DNA of 64,000 nucleotides from Prochlorococcus sp. AG-402-N10 (GTDB lineage: Bacteria > Cyanobacteriota > Cyanobacteriia > PCC-6307 > Cyanobiaceae): assembly GCA_003216465.1 (NCBI GenBank), contig QCIU01000003.1, positions 120,471 through 184,470 on the forward strand, given 5' to 3'. The notes under the pieces were generated by a model. It saw nothing but the letters and a program-made list of their open reading frames with translations. It searched no databases and had not been told where the DNA came from. The position numbers and the translations under genes are program-made. Positions within the stretch are counted from its first letter, which is position 1. The number at the start of each line of letters is the position of its first letter. Positions 27,690-37,326 of the stretch are shown here, piece after piece.

Positions 27690-29270
27690 TCATAATATTT
27701 TAAACAAATTGTTTTTGTTTTGAAATTTTTTTTGAATTGGAGATCTGTATAAAAATGAAGTTCTGACCGAAATTACTTTACAGTTTAGAGATAGCGCAAT
27801 ATTAATTAATGAAGAATCTCCAAATATAGAGTATTCAGATTTAATAATTGATTCCACAATCTTTTCAGAACTTTTATCTATAAATATTAATTTAGGAATT
27901 TTTAGTGAATTTTTTTTCTTTAATAAATTTACTTCAAGATTTACATTTTCTTTATTAAGAGAAGGATGTAATCGTATGTACATAGGTTCGTCTTTGAAGT
28001 TATTTTTAAAATTATTGTCAGAATCAAATAATGACATTAGCACTTGAATGACTTCTTTTGGATTTCCATGAGTAATAAAAGTCAATTTCCTATCTTTTTT
28101 GTAATTTTTGATTGTTATACTTTCCTTCCCTTGAAATCTTCTTAAACTTTTTCTGATTTTTTTGAATTCAAAATTATTTTTTCTAAACCTAGATGCTAAA
28201 GAATGCCTTAATTCAAGTAAAGATTCTTTATCAGGTACTAAAAAACTATTATCTCCCCATATTCCAATTTCTATTTCAAATTCATTAGGTATTAGTTGCT
28301 GGTGATAATCAGAAGAAAACGAAGTACAACCAAAATAAGATATTACCTTGGTTTTTTTAATTTTATTCTTTCTATTCATTAAACCTACAGCAAACATTTT
28401 GGAATCTCTTTGATTTTCGGACCAGATATATATATCATTAAAACTTTGACTTTTCATAATATTATTTCCACTTTTAAAATTTAAAAGATAAAGGAAACTT
28501 CTATTCATTAAATTAATTTTCAGGATATTACTTGCAAAAATTCCGTAAGAATATTTATGTTTTCCAAAAAAATCAAATAAATAAGTTTCAAATAATGTTA
28601 AAAGGGCTTTGCAAACATCTTCATTTGAGATGAAATCTAATGCAGATAAAAAATGATTATTTTTTCTTTTGCTGTAATTCCATAATGCTTTAGAGACAAA
28701 TCTGTATTGAAAGAATTCAGTCGCAAGAAAATAGTTATTTTTGTTTAACTTTAGATCAGGATAATAATAATTAACTGAACTAAGAGATTTGGTTTTCCAA
28801 TAAGTATATGTGTATAAATATATTTTGTTCTTTTTAGAATTTAATTTCCTAAGCAAGAAATCATCTCTGATAAAGTTTATGTAATAAAAACTATAGGTAA
28901 TAGTCATTATTAAATCAGTAATTGAAGCAAATAACCTCAAACTATATTTTAAAAAAGAGAACAATAATGATAATAAGTTGACACTTGGAAAACTTAATTT
29001 TCCTTTAAATAATTTGCCTACAAAATAGGCAAGTAACTGAGATTTTTCTAAGGAATATTTAAGCTTTTTATCAATGCCTAGATCTTTATATCCAATTATA
29101 AATAAGGTATCTAATGAAAAGATTGATGAGGTATTTGGATATCTGTCAAAAAAATTACAATTAGCAAGGTAAGGCTTTGTTTTTAATAATTCCTTTTTAT
29201 TTTTCACCTCTTCAAAATGTTTATTTATTTTGAAGTTATATATTAAATTTGCTTTTCTTAAATTTATCAT
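27690..29270 (-). CDS. Putative surface-carbohydrate biosynthesis protein (GT-B-like)
   Basis: The 526-residue protein is very rich in Lys, Asn, Phe and Tyr and is not a clear member of a common family. The C-terminal part has a glycosyltransferase-B or CDP-glycerol transferase flavour: KLTFITHGNPKEVIQVL, MYIRLHPSLNKE, then SEYSIFGDSSLINIALSLNCKVISV, similar to the conserved RxHP ... G-S-S pattern seen in capsule transferases. Context (HAD phosphatase and CMP-KDO synthetase immediately upstream on the same strand) supports a role in adding a sugar to surface polysaccharide. Assignment is inferred. Confidence 0.6.
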   Translation of the reverse strand: MINLRKANLIYNFKINKHFEEVKNKKELLKTKPYLANCNFFDRYPNTSSIFSLDTLFIIGYKDLGIDKKLKYSLEKSQLLAYFVGKLFKGKLSFPSVNLLSLLFSFLKYSLRLFASITDLIMTITYSFYYINFIRDDFLLRKLNSKKNKIYLYTYTYWKTKSLSSVNYYYPDLKLNKNNYFLATEFFQYRFVSKALWNYSKRKNNHFLSALDFISNEDVCKALLTLFETYLFDFFGKHKYSYGIFASNILKINLMNRSFLYLLNFKSGNNIMKSQSFNDIYIWSENQRDSKMFAVGLMNRKNKIKKTKVISYFGCTSFSSDYHQQLIPNEFEIEIGIWGDNSFLVPDKESLLELRHSLASRFRKNNFEFKKIRKSLRRFQGKESITIKNYKKDRKLTFITHGNPKEVIQVLMSLFDSDNNFKNNFKDEPMYIRLHPSLNKENVNLEVNLLKKKNSLKIPKLIFIDKSSEKIVESIIKSEYSIFGDSSLINIALSLNCKVISVRTSFLYRSPIQKKFQNKNNLFKIL

Positions 29271-29323
29271 TTATCTAGAAAATATGGATCAATTTAATAT
29301 GCCTTAGTAAGATTTTATATTAA

Positions 29324-29959
29324 TTAAATGTTCTTAACATACTCAATAATATCTTTTATAGAAGATATTTGTCCGCCATACATTTGATGACTTAGTTGTT
29401 GGTAACCATTGGTGTAATGAAGATATGAACAATTTGAATTAAATGCGCATATCATGTCGGACTGCATATCTCCTATGAAGATTATTTGATTTAAATTTAT
29501 ATTCAAATATCTTGCTGCGTATAATATTGGTTCTGATGAAGGTTTCCCTAATTTTGTTAACTCTGGGGTAACTATAGCTTCAATATTTAATTGAAAATAT
29601 TCAACTAATTCATAAGTTCTTACCTTGTCTTTGGAAGTTACAATACCTACTGCAATAGATTTTGCATTTAACCAATCTAAAACATCTTTGACGTAAGGAT
29701 TTAATTTTATGAGTCTCTTATTAGAACTAGATATTATTGAATAATGCTCTTTAATTGATGGATATAAATTTTTATCTATATTTAGTTTTAACAATATTTT
29801 GTTAAATGGTAATCCAATATATCTTTTGTATTCAATAAAATTATTAGGTATACAAAATTTTTTGCGAACAGAATTCCAAGCTATTTCCATCACAGGTAGA
29901 GAATCAATTAGAACACCATCAAAGTCAAATAAAATACAGGAAATATGCTTAACACTCAC
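29324..29959 (-). CDS. HAD-superfamily sugar phosphatase-like hydrolase
   Basis: The 211-residue protein has HAD motif I LFDFDGVLIDSLP, motif II-like IVTSKDKV, a lysine in ELTKLGKPSSEP, and motif IV IFIGDMQSDMICAF. The fold is of the phosphoglycolate phosphatase type with a small helical cap. The start is GTG at 29959. Lying 8 bp after kdsB, it might dephosphorylate a sugar phosphate such as KDO-8-phosphate, but KdsC proteins normally lack a cap and this one has one; so the substrate is open. Confidence 0.75.
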   Translation of the reverse strand: MSVKHISCILFDFDGVLIDSLPVMEIAWNSVRKKFCIPNNFIEYKRYIGLPFNKILLKLNIDKNLYPSIKEHYSIISSSNKRLIKLNPYVKDVLDWLNAKSIAVGIVTSKDKVRTYELVEYFQLNIEAIVTPELTKLGKPSSEPILYAARYLNINLNQIIFIGDMQSDMICAFNSNCSYLHYTNGYQQLSHQMYGGQISSIKDIIEYVKNI

Positions 29960-29967
29960 TTAAGTAA

Positions 29968-30696
29968 CTAATCTTCGTTTAATTTATTTAATACTTTAAC
30001 TAGATCATTTGGAGTATCAACAGAAATTGTATGATCTTTAATATGGCATGCGATTAGTTTATTGCCGTTCTCAATCCATCTTAAGAGCTCTACTCTTTCT
30101 GCAGCCTCTAAATTTCCTGGAGGCATATTTGCAAACTTTTGAAGGCTAGATATAGACATAGCATAAAGTCCTAATTGCTTAAAGTATTTTGCTTTTGGCA
30201 TATCTTCTGGAGAATTTAGTAAAGGTTTTCTAGAAAGATATTGAATAGTTGAATCATTAATTAAAGCGCATTTGACGTTATTAGGGTCAAAGGCCTCTTC
30301 AGAGTTAATTCCAGTGACACCACATATAATACTATTTTCATTTTTTTCTAAATCGGGCAACATCGAAATAATTGAGTCAAGGGATTTAGGGCTAATCAAA
30401 GGTTCATCTCCTTGTAAATTAATTATGTATTCTAAGTCTATTTCTTTTATTGCCAAGGCTATTCGGTCTGTTCCTGTGGCGCATTCCGGAGTTAAAATAG
30501 ATTTAATTTTATATAAAGAACATACTGCCATTATTTCTTCTGAATCAGTGCATACATAAACATCTAAACTAGTTTTTAAGGCATTTCTTGCACAATATAT
30601 CACCATTGGAATCCCTTCTATGGGAGCCAAAGGTTTACCTGGAAACCTTGTACTACTCATACGAGCAGGAATTAAAATAGCTGCTTTATTTTTCAT
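29968..30696 (-). CDS. kdsB: 3-deoxy-manno-octulosonate cytidylyltransferase (CMP-KDO synthetase)
   Basis: The 242-residue protein has the KdsB motifs in order: ILIPARMSSTRFPGKPLAPIEGIPMV (P-loop-like CTP site), NLQGDEPLISP, KYFKQLGLYAMS and LEAAERVELLRWIENG, then SVDTPNDL. It activates KDO with CTP to CMP-KDO. KDO is generally reported absent from marine picocyanobacterial lipopolysaccharide, so another use, such as a capsule or glycan linker, is likely. The start is ATG. It heads the three-gene cassette that ends at 27690, and its upstream side faces tRNA-Phe. Confidence 0.88.
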   Translation of the reverse strand: MKNKAAILIPARMSSTRFPGKPLAPIEGIPMVIYCARNALKTSLDVYVCTDSEEIMAVCSLYKIKSILTPECATGTDRIALAIKEIDLEYIINLQGDEPLISPKSLDSIISMLPDLEKNENSIICGVTGINSEEAFDPNNVKCALINDSTIQYLSRKPLLNSPEDMPKAKYFKQLGLYAMSISSLQKFANMPPGNLEAAERVELLRWIENGNKLIACHIKDHTISVDTPNDLVKVLNKLNED

Positions 30697-30857
30697 GAAA
30701 AATAATTTAATCTCAATTTAATATTTATTGGATAACAACTTATTTTTAACAGATGCTAACCAAAATTCTATTACTTGTAAAATAACAAAGAAAATTTTAA
30801 AAAAAAATTTTACATATTAAATAAAAAAAGATTTTTAATAACGTTCCAATAACATAC

Positions 30858-30890
30858 AAAAAAATTAAAACCCTTTAATAGAAAGGGTTT
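30858..30890 (-). terminator. Intrinsic terminator of tRNA-Phe
   Basis: On the minus strand the tRNA 3' end is followed five bases later by a perfect inverted repeat (AAACCCTTT ... AAAGGGTTT, forward 30868-30890) and then a run of T. This is a standard Rho-independent terminator closing the tRNA transcript. Confidence 0.8.
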
Positions 30891-30895
30891 AAAGG

Positions 30896-30968
30896 TGCCA
30901 GGACCCAGATTTGAACTGGGGACACGGCGATTTTCAGTCGCCTGCTCTACCAACTGAGCTATCCCGGC
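30896..30968 (-). tRNA. tRNA-Phe (anticodon GAA)
   Basis: The 73-nt minus-strand RNA has acceptor arms GCCGGGA / TCCTGGC with A73, D-arm GCTCAGTTGGTAGAGC, the anticodon loop CTGAAAA with GAA, and T-arm GTTCAAATC. CCA is not encoded: the genomic bases after A73 read CC then T. It is a likely boundary marker of the adjacent surface-sugar cassette. Confidence 0.96.
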
Positions 30969-31069
30969 TCTAACTTGTATACTTTAAATTAATATGTGTA
31001 GTTTGTGAAACCCTTTTAATTAAAATTTTTTATATCTTGATTTTTAATTAATCATAATTAATAGGAAAA

Positions 31070-32302
31070 CTATCGTTTTGCATTTATTGCTAATAAAGCA
31101 GTTCCAAAAGATGTTGTCTTTTTACTAGATACTATTGGAATTTTAATAATTTTTTCTCTTATCTTTCTCCAATGTGGATTTTTTGAACCCCCACCTATAG
31201 TTACAATTTTTTTTGGAAAAGATTCTGTGAGCTCATTAAGTTTTTCCCAGCCTTTTAATTCAATCCTTGCTAAGCCTTCAAACAAAGCATGCAAGTAAAG
31301 TGAGTCGCTTACTGGTCTAGGGCCAAGAATGGGCTCTAAAAGGGGATTATTTACTGGAAATCTTTCACCCCTACTATTTAGTGGTAAAAGACAAAGGGAG
31401 GTTTCTTTTGATGTGTTTATTTGTCTGCTTAGTTCTTCTATTTCTAGATCAGAATAAAATCTTGATAAAATACCACATCCAGCATTAGATGCGCCTCCGC
31501 ATATCCACTGCCCAGCGATTCGATGAACTGTAATACCCTTGACTTTTCTTGGTTTGACTATTTTTTGTTTTAGTACGATTGTGGTACCTAAGACAGTTAA
31601 ACCTTGATCTTTATCTAATTCTGCAGCTAAAAAAGCGGCATTTGAATCGGTTGTCCCTGATATTATTAACATATTTCTGTCAAGTTTAAACTTTTCTGCA
31701 AGTTCTGAATTTATTCGGCCTATAACCTTACCACTTTCTATTATTAGAGGTAAGCATTTTTGCCAGGATGCATTCTGATAATTTTTAGGCCATGATTTTG
31801 TTATTAGATCCCAGCCAAGTTTGATATTGTTTCCTTCTTCTCCATATTTCCAATTTTTCAGAAACCAACCAGTCATCCAATCTGATTGATGTCTTAGAAT
31901 TATATTTTTACCATATCTATCAATTAGTTCTAATGCCTTAGAAAGACTACTGTAAGGGGTTTGTAAATGTTCTTCTTCAACTGCTAAAGATGTAATAAAA
32001 TTTTTATTATTATTGCATGCTTGATAGTAAGGTATCGCATTTCCTAAAGGATTACCTTTTAAATCACAAGCCACTAAAGTCCCAGAGGTACCAGAGATTG
32101 ATAACCTGATAATATTTCTTCTAATATCAAGTGGTAAATTATCAAGAAGCTTTTCACAAGCATTACTCCAAGAATTAGGGTCTACAAAATCAGACTCATA
32201 AGGGAATGAAAATGTATATATCAAATCCTTTTGTGAATTAATTACAGATATTCTTGCCCCACTAGTACCAAAATCTAAACCTCCAAAACATTTATTAGGC
32301 AT
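31070..32302 (-). CDS. FGGY-family carbohydrate kinase
   Basis: The 410-residue protein has the FGGY kinase fold: GGLDFGTSGARISVI at the phosphate site, LSISGTSGTLVACD, SGTTDSNAAFLAAEL and TIGGGSKNPHWRKI near the C-terminus. Members phosphorylate ribulose, xylulose, glycerol or related polyols. Cyanobacterial relatives are described as D-ribulose or xylulose kinase-like; the substrate here is not certain. It is shorter than typical xylulokinase (about 490). It follows metK by 8 bp on the same strand. Confidence 0.85.
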   Translation of the reverse strand: MPNKCFGGLDFGTSGARISVINSQKDLIYTFSFPYESDFVDPNSWSNACEKLLDNLPLDIRRNIIRLSISGTSGTLVACDLKGNPLGNAIPYYQACNNNKNFITSLAVEEEHLQTPYSSLSKALELIDRYGKNIILRHQSDWMTGWFLKNWKYGEEGNNIKLGWDLITKSWPKNYQNASWQKCLPLIIESGKVIGRINSELAEKFKLDRNMLIISGTTDSNAAFLAAELDKDQGLTVLGTTIVLKQKIVKPRKVKGITVHRIAGQWICGGASNAGCGILSRFYSDLEIEELSRQINTSKETSLCLLPLNSRGERFPVNNPLLEPILGPRPVSDSLYLHALFEGLARIELKGWEKLNELTESFPKKIVTIGGGSKNPHWRKIREKIIKIPIVSSKKTTSFGTALLAINAKR

Positions 32303-32309
32303 AAATATT

Positions 32310-33551
32310 TTACAATAAATGTTTTACTCCCACGGCTAATTGGGTTGCTTTTTGTTCTACATTTTCCCAAGGGAGCTTCAGATCCCTTCTGCCAAAATGC
32401 CCATAAGATGCAGTTTTTCTATAAAATTCTCCATTCATTTTTTTAGGAAGATTTTTTAAATCAAATTCCTTAATTATTGCCGCAGGTCTTAAATCAAAGT
32501 TGTCTTTAATTAATTCTGTTAAATTGGCTTGTGAAATAACACCAGTCCCAAAAGTTTCTACAAGAATCGAAATCGGTTTGGCTACGCCAATGGCATAACT
32601 CAATTGTACTTCTGCCTTTTGTGCTAATTTTGCTTTAACAATACTTTTAGCTACATAACGCGCTGCATAAGCAGCTGATCTATCAACTTTAGTAGGATCC
32701 TTTCCTGAGAATGCTCCCCCTCCATGTCTTGCATATCCTCCATAAGTATCAACAATAATTTTTCTGCCAGTAAGTCCAGCATCTCCCTGAGGTCCTCCTA
32801 CAACAAATTTACCTGTGGGGTTTACCAAGAATCTTGTCTTTTGATTGATTGGTTTTATTTCTAAATCTTTAGTCGCTGGCAAAACAACATTGTTCCATAA
32901 ATCTTCTGTTATCTTTTGACGAATTTCTTCTTCATTTGTAATTCCATCAATCTCTGCAGTGTGTTGAGTTGAAATTAAGATGGTGTTTATTGAAACTGGT
33001 TTACCTTTTTTGTAATCAATACTTACTTGAGTTTTTCCATCAGGTAGAAGATATTCAAGCACTTTTTCATGTCTTACTTTGGCAAGCTGTATCGCTAATC
33101 TGTGAGCCAAGCTAATTGGTAATGGCATTAATTCAGGTGTTTCATCACATGCATATCCAAACATTATCCCTTGGTCACCAGCACCAGTATTGTTTTCTAA
33201 ATCCTCGTTAACATCATCTGCTTCATTTACTCCTTGGGAAATATCAGAAGATTGCTCGTCAAGAGCAACCAGAACAGCGCAGCTATTTGCATCAAATCCT
33301 CCAGCTTTTGACCCTTCATATCCAATTTCTTTAATTACATTCCTTACGAGTTTTATATAATCAAGCTTTGCTCTTGATGTTATTTCGCCTGTTAGTAAAC
33401 AAAGTCCAGTATTGACTACTGTTTCGCAGGCTACTCTGCTTTCAGGATCTTTGGTCAATAAAGCATCTAAAACTGCATCACTTATTTGATCACATATCTT
33501 GTCAGGATGACCCTCAGTTACTGACTCTGAAGTAAAAATGAAATCACTCAT
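32310..33551 (-). CDS. metK: S-adenosylmethionine synthase
   Basis: The 413-residue protein shows all MetK signatures: [43 protein letters not shown], and the Gly-rich [19 protein letters not shown] loop. It makes S-adenosylmethionine from Met and ATP. The size is slightly above the bacterial norm (about 385) because of an inserted segment before GAGDQG. The ATG start is clear. It is transcribed with the FGGY kinase gene just after it. Confidence 0.97.
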   Translation of the reverse strand: MSDFIFTSESVTEGHPDKICDQISDAVLDALLTKDPESRVACETVVNTGLCLLTGEITSRAKLDYIKLVRNVIKEIGYEGSKAGGFDANSCAVLVALDEQSSDISQGVNEADDVNEDLENNTGAGDQGIMFGYACDETPELMPLPISLAHRLAIQLAKVRHEKVLEYLLPDGKTQVSIDYKKGKPVSINTILISTQHTAEIDGITNEEEIRQKITEDLWNNVVLPATKDLEIKPINQKTRFLVNPTGKFVVGGPQGDAGLTGRKIIVDTYGGYARHGGGAFSGKDPTKVDRSAAYAARYVAKSIVKAKLAQKAEVQLSYAIGVAKPISILVETFGTGVISQANLTELIKDNFDLRPAAIIKEFDLKNLPKKMNGEFYRKTASYGHFGRRDLKLPWENVEQKATQLAVGVKHLL

Positions 33552-33676
33552 ATAATAATTTTTTAAAGTATTAAGCTTGATCCTAAATTAAATCGTAAAT
33601 ACTAATCAATAGTTATTAAGTTGAAATTACAATAAATCATCAGATAAATACTAAAGTATGTTTTGAAAAAAATGGT

Positions 33677-34768
33677 TTATACGTTTTCAGGAATGGCGTT
33701 TATTTGCTCTTCATTTTCATCCGTTTGCTCAAGTAACATTTGCTTATACTTTGCTGCCATTTCTTCAGCTTTACTAAATACTTTTTGTGGATCAGTTAGC
33801 ATATCTCCTGGTTCTGGTTCTAAAGCTTTGGTTGATAAAGATATTCTTCCTCTTTCGGAATCTAAGTCTATAATCATAACTTTCATCTGATCATTTACAT
33901 TTAAAACATTGTGAGGTGTCTCGATATGCTCATGACTGATTTCAGAAATATGTAGAAGACCGCTAACTCCTCCAATATCAATAAAAGCTCCATAAGGTTT
34001 TATGCCTTTAACTGACCCAACGACAACTTCTCCAACTTCAAGCCTATTCATTTTTTTCTCAACCAAAGCCCTTCTATGACTTAAAACTAATCTGTTTCTT
34101 TCTTCATCTACCTCAAGAAACTTTAAAGGTAAATATTCTCCTTCTAAATCTTCTTTTATTTTGCGAGCACTAATATGTGATCCTGGTATAAAACCCCTCA
34201 ATCCTTCTACTCTCACTAGGGCTCCACCTCTATTTGTGGCAAAAACCTCTGAATATATTGTGGCATCTTCTTTTTGGAGTTGCCTTACTCTTTCCCATGC
34301 TCTTTGATATTCTATCCTTCTGATTGATAATGCTAATTGACCATCTTCATTTTCCTCACTCATTATGAAAAATTCTCTACTTTCTGATGGTTGTAAAACA
34401 TCACTTAGACCTTCGACTCTATTAATTGAAACTTCTTGCATAGGCATAAAAGCAGCAGTTTTAGCTCCTATATCTATCATCGCTCCTTTAGTTTCTAGAG
34501 CAAAAACTGTTCCTTTTACAAGATCACCTGGTTTAAAATTATAATCATATTTTCCTAATAACGAAGCAAACTCTTCTTGAGTAAACCCTGCGTTATCCAA
34601 ATCATTATTCCTTCTACTTGAAGAAGAATCTGCAGAAGGAATATCCTTCTTATCAAAAGATAAATCTACATCGTTTGAAATTTCTGAAGTATTATCTTCT
34701 GTACTTGAATTCTCAATTACTTTATCGTCTGGAAGTTCTTTTACGGTTTGGGAAGAATTCTCAATCAT
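33677..34768 (-). CDS. rpsA: 30S ribosomal protein S1
   Basis: The 363-residue protein has three S1 RNA-binding domains, the short form usual in cyanobacteria and plastids. Their starts are GDLVKGTVFALETKGAMIDI, ATIYSEVFATNRGGALVRVE and GEVVVGSVKGIKPYGAFIDI. About 75 acidic, Ser-rich residues precede the first domain. S1 helps mRNA bind the 30S subunit. The 108-bp leader between nrdR and its ATG contains a perfect inverted repeat (34783-34797). Confidence 0.95.
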   Translation of the reverse strand: MIENSSQTVKELPDDKVIENSSTEDNTSEISNDVDLSFDKKDIPSADSSSSRRNNDLDNAGFTQEEFASLLGKYDYNFKPGDLVKGTVFALETKGAMIDIGAKTAAFMPMQEVSINRVEGLSDVLQPSESREFFIMSEENEDGQLALSIRRIEYQRAWERVRQLQKEDATIYSEVFATNRGGALVRVEGLRGFIPGSHISARKIKEDLEGEYLPLKFLEVDEERNRLVLSHRRALVEKKMNRLEVGEVVVGSVKGIKPYGAFIDIGGVSGLLHISEISHEHIETPHNVLNVNDQMKVMIIDLDSERGRISLSTKALEPEPGDMLTDPQKVFSKAEEMAAKYKQMLLEQTDENEEQINAIPENV

Positions 34769-34782
34769 TTGTTAAAACGCAG

Positions 34783-34797
34783 ACCACCTAAGGTGGT
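34783..34797. promoter_or_regulatory. rpsA: Perfect hairpin in the rpsA leader
   Basis: ACCACC-TAA-GGTGGT forms a perfect 6-bp GC-rich stem, rare in this AT-rich sequence. On the rpsA mRNA it lies about 14 bases 5' of the ATG. It could be a translational control site: ribosomal protein S1 in other bacteria represses its own mRNA through leader structure. That link is inference. Confidence 0.5.
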
Positions 34798-34875
34798 TGG
34801 AAAGGAATGCTTTTAGCCTGCAAACTAAAAAGCAAATTATTTGTACTTCATATTCTACACTTTAATATGCTGAAT

Positions 34876-35355
34876 TTATAAAATTGAAGCTAATTCATTT
34901 TTTGAACTACCTTTTAATGATTCAAGAGTGGAAACAAAATCTTTTACCCCATTAAATTTTCTATAAACTGATGCATATCTAATGTAAGCAACTTCATTTT
35001 CTTTTCTTAGCCCTTTAAGGATTAATTCTCCTATTTGAGAAGATTTAATTTCTTTATTAGAGTCTTGTATGATTTGGGACTCAATTGAATCAACAAAGTT
35101 AATAATTGCTTCTCTTGAAAATGTTGTTTTTTCACATGCTCTTGATATACCAGTAATTAATTTATCTTTATTAAATAATTCTCTGCTTCCATCTTTCTTA
35201 ATTACAGAAATTGGCATTGTTTCTACTCTTTCGTAAGTAGTGAATCTAAAACTGCAATTTAAACATTCTCTTCTTCTTCTCACACTTTTCCCAGTATCAG
35301 CAGATCTTGATTCTAAAACTCTGCTATCTGTGTTTTGACAGGTAGGACACTGCAT
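34876..35355 (-). CDS. nrdR: Transcriptional repressor NrdR
   Basis: The 159-residue protein opens with a zinc ribbon ([15 protein letters not shown] ... CLNCSFRF; two Cys-x2-Cys pairs) followed by an ATP-cone domain ([20 protein letters not shown]). NrdR represses ribonucleotide reductase genes when dATP is high. Length is typical. It lies between psbT and rpsA on the same strand. Confidence 0.96.
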   Translation of the reverse strand: MQCPTCQNTDSRVLESRSADTGKSVRRRRECLNCSFRFTTYERVETMPISVIKKDGSRELFNKDKLITGISRACEKTTFSREAIINFVDSIESQIIQDSNKEIKSSQIGELILKGLRKENEVAYIRYASVYRKFNGVKDFVSTLESLKGSSKNELASIL

Positions 35356-35417
35356 ATAGCGAAATTAGAAATCTGTACCTCTAATAGTAGATTAATTTAA
35401 CGATAATGAAAAGTAGC

Positions 35418-35452
35418 AAAAAAAAATCCCTCTTTGAAAAAGAGGGATTTTG
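35418..35452 (-). terminator. Intrinsic terminator of psbB-psbT
   Basis: Directly after the psbT stop, the minus strand reads AATCCCTCTTT, a short loop, AAAGAGGGATT, then a T-run of nine. A strong Rho-independent terminator ends the psbB-psbT transcript ahead of nrdR. Confidence 0.85.
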
Positions 35453-35456
35453 CATC

Positions 35457-35555
35457 TTATTTTCTGTCGAATTTAGGCGGGTCTCTAAAAGCGACAGCAA
35501 AAAATAGAGTAACAACTGCGAGAGTTAAGATAAGAACGTAAGCGAAAGCTTCCAT
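35457..35555 (-). CDS. psbT: Photosystem II protein T
   Basis: A 32-residue peptide read directly from the sequence: [20 protein letters not shown]..., ending RDPPKFDRK. This is the conserved PsbT: one membrane helix with an RDPP tail. It sits near QA in PSII and stabilises the dimer. It follows psbB by 23 bp, the normal order. Confidence 0.96.
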   Translation of the reverse strand: MEAFAYVLILTLAVVTLFFAVAFRDPPKFDRK

Positions 35556-35578
35556 GAGAAAAAATAATAAAGTTTGAT

Positions 35579-37102
35579 TTAAACCCTTCCTGGGATTCGT
35601 CTAGTGGTTTCATCTCCAAGTTTCTTAAAGAGACCAAACTCAACTTGATCACCAATCTCAGCATCAATACCAGCAAAGGAGTCTCTATAAAGAGTTCTTG
35701 AAGCATGCCACCAGTGACCAAATAAAAATAGCAATCCAAAACATAAGTGTGCATAAGTAAACCAAGCTCTCGGAGAACTACGGAATACACCATCAGATTT
35801 ATAGGTTTCCCTATCAAATTTGAATGCTTCTCCAAGTTGTGCTTTTCTAGCTAACCTTTTTACAACAGCGGGATCTGTAAATGTTTGACCATTTAAATCG
35901 CCCCCATAGATAGTAGCTGTTATGCCAGTTTGTTCAAATGAATACTTCGCTTCAGCTCTTCTAAAGGGGATATCAGCTCTTACATTTCCTTCTTTATCTT
36001 CAAGAATTACAGGGAAGTTTTCAAAGAAGTTTGGAATCCTTCTGACTTCAAGGTCATTTCCTTCTTTATCTTGGAAGGCAATATGACCTTGCCATCCCGT
36101 TGGTAAACCATCTCCATTAACAAGAGCCCCAACTCTGAACAATCCCCCTTTCGCAGGGCTATTACCGACATAATCATAGAATGCCAGCTTTTCTGGAATT
36201 GAAGCATATGCTTCTTCTCTAGAGGCTCCATTATCAATAGCAGTTTGAACTCTCCTATTAATTTCAGTTTTGAAATAACCAGAGTCCCATTGATATCTTG
36301 TAGGACCAAATAGTTCTACTGGGGTTGTAGCTGAGCCATACCACATTGTTCCTGCAACAACAAATGATACAAAAAGAACAGCTGCTAAAGCACTGGCTAA
36401 TACACCTTCCAAACTTCCAAGTTTTAGTGCTCTATAAAGCCTTTCCCCTGGTCTGTTTGTAATATGAAAAATCCCACCAATGATACCAAGAAGTCCAGCG
36501 GCAATGTGGTTTGCAACTATCCCACCTGGATTGAACGGGTTAAATCCATCTGCCCCCCAAGATGGTGCAACGGGTTCTACATGACCGGTTAAGCCGTATG
36601 GATCTGAAACCCAAATCCCCACATTTGCGCAATGAAAAGCTCCAAAACCAAAGCAAGTAATTCCTGCTAATAAAAGATGAATTCCAAATATTCTTGGAAG
36701 ATCTAGAGCAGGCTCACCTGTCCTTTCATCTTCCCATAAGTCCAAATCCCAATATGTCCAATGCCAGATTGAAGCGAGCATTAAAAGTCCGCTAAAAACA
36801 ATATGGGCTGCTGCGACACCCTCAAAGCTCCAGAATCCTGGGTCAACTCCGGTAGCACCAGTTATATCCCATCCGTTCCAACTACTTGTGATTCCTAGTC
36901 TTGCCATGAACGGCATGACATACATTCCCTGTCTCCACATTGGATTAAGAACAGCGTCTGAAGGATCAAAAATGGCTAATTCATATAAAGCCATTGAACC
37001 GGCCCAGCCGGCTAATAATGCAGTATGCATGAGATGCACAGCAAGTAGTCGACCTGGGTCATTAATAACTACTGTGTGTACTCGATACCAAGGCAATCCC
37101 AT
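35579..37102 (-). CDS. psbB: Photosystem II CP47 chlorophyll-binding protein
   Basis: The 507-residue protein has six membrane helices and starts [20 protein letters not shown] with [41 protein letters not shown] and [18 protein letters not shown] supply the histidine chlorophyll ligands. CP47 is the inner antenna of PSII; in Prochlorococcus it binds divinyl-chlorophyll a. Length is typical (about 507-508). It is divergent from the ferredoxin gene, with 224 bp in between for promoters. Confidence 0.98.
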   Translation of the reverse strand: MGLPWYRVHTVVINDPGRLLAVHLMHTALLAGWAGSMALYELAIFDPSDAVLNPMWRQGMYVMPFMARLGITSSWNGWDITGATGVDPGFWSFEGVAAAHIVFSGLLMLASIWHWTYWDLDLWEDERTGEPALDLPRIFGIHLLLAGITCFGFGAFHCANVGIWVSDPYGLTGHVEPVAPSWGADGFNPFNPGGIVANHIAAGLLGIIGGIFHITNRPGERLYRALKLGSLEGVLASALAAVLFVSFVVAGTMWYGSATTPVELFGPTRYQWDSGYFKTEINRRVQTAIDNGASREEAYASIPEKLAFYDYVGNSPAKGGLFRVGALVNGDGLPTGWQGHIAFQDKEGNDLEVRRIPNFFENFPVILEDKEGNVRADIPFRRAEAKYSFEQTGITATIYGGDLNGQTFTDPAVVKRLARKAQLGEAFKFDRETYKSDGVFRSSPRAWFTYAHLCFGLLFLFGHWWHASRTLYRDSFAGIDAEIGDQVEFGLFKKLGDETTRRIPGRV

Positions 37103-37326
37103 CGGTTAAATTCTAGTAACGATGCTGAATAAACAGCTAAACATCATGATAGTAAGGGTTTTTTAGGCTTTGAGAGAGTTTTGTAAATAAATTAATTTTC
37201 TTAGTAAAATTGCTCAGAACGTCATCTATAACTCGAGTTTCGGAGAATATTTGACTAAAATATGTTAATATTTTGGTCACAATTCTCAAAGTAAAACGCC
37301 AAAATAGATAAAAATAACTAAAAAAA

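Noticed and set aside
30700..30870. AT-rich gap before tRNA-Phe as an ncRNA
   Set aside because: I found only the tRNA terminator; no other stable structure stands out by eye.
27690..30968. Cassette next to tRNA-Phe as a prophage or integrative element
   Set aside because: No integrase, phage gene or direct repeat of the tRNA end was seen; a small genomic island remains possible.
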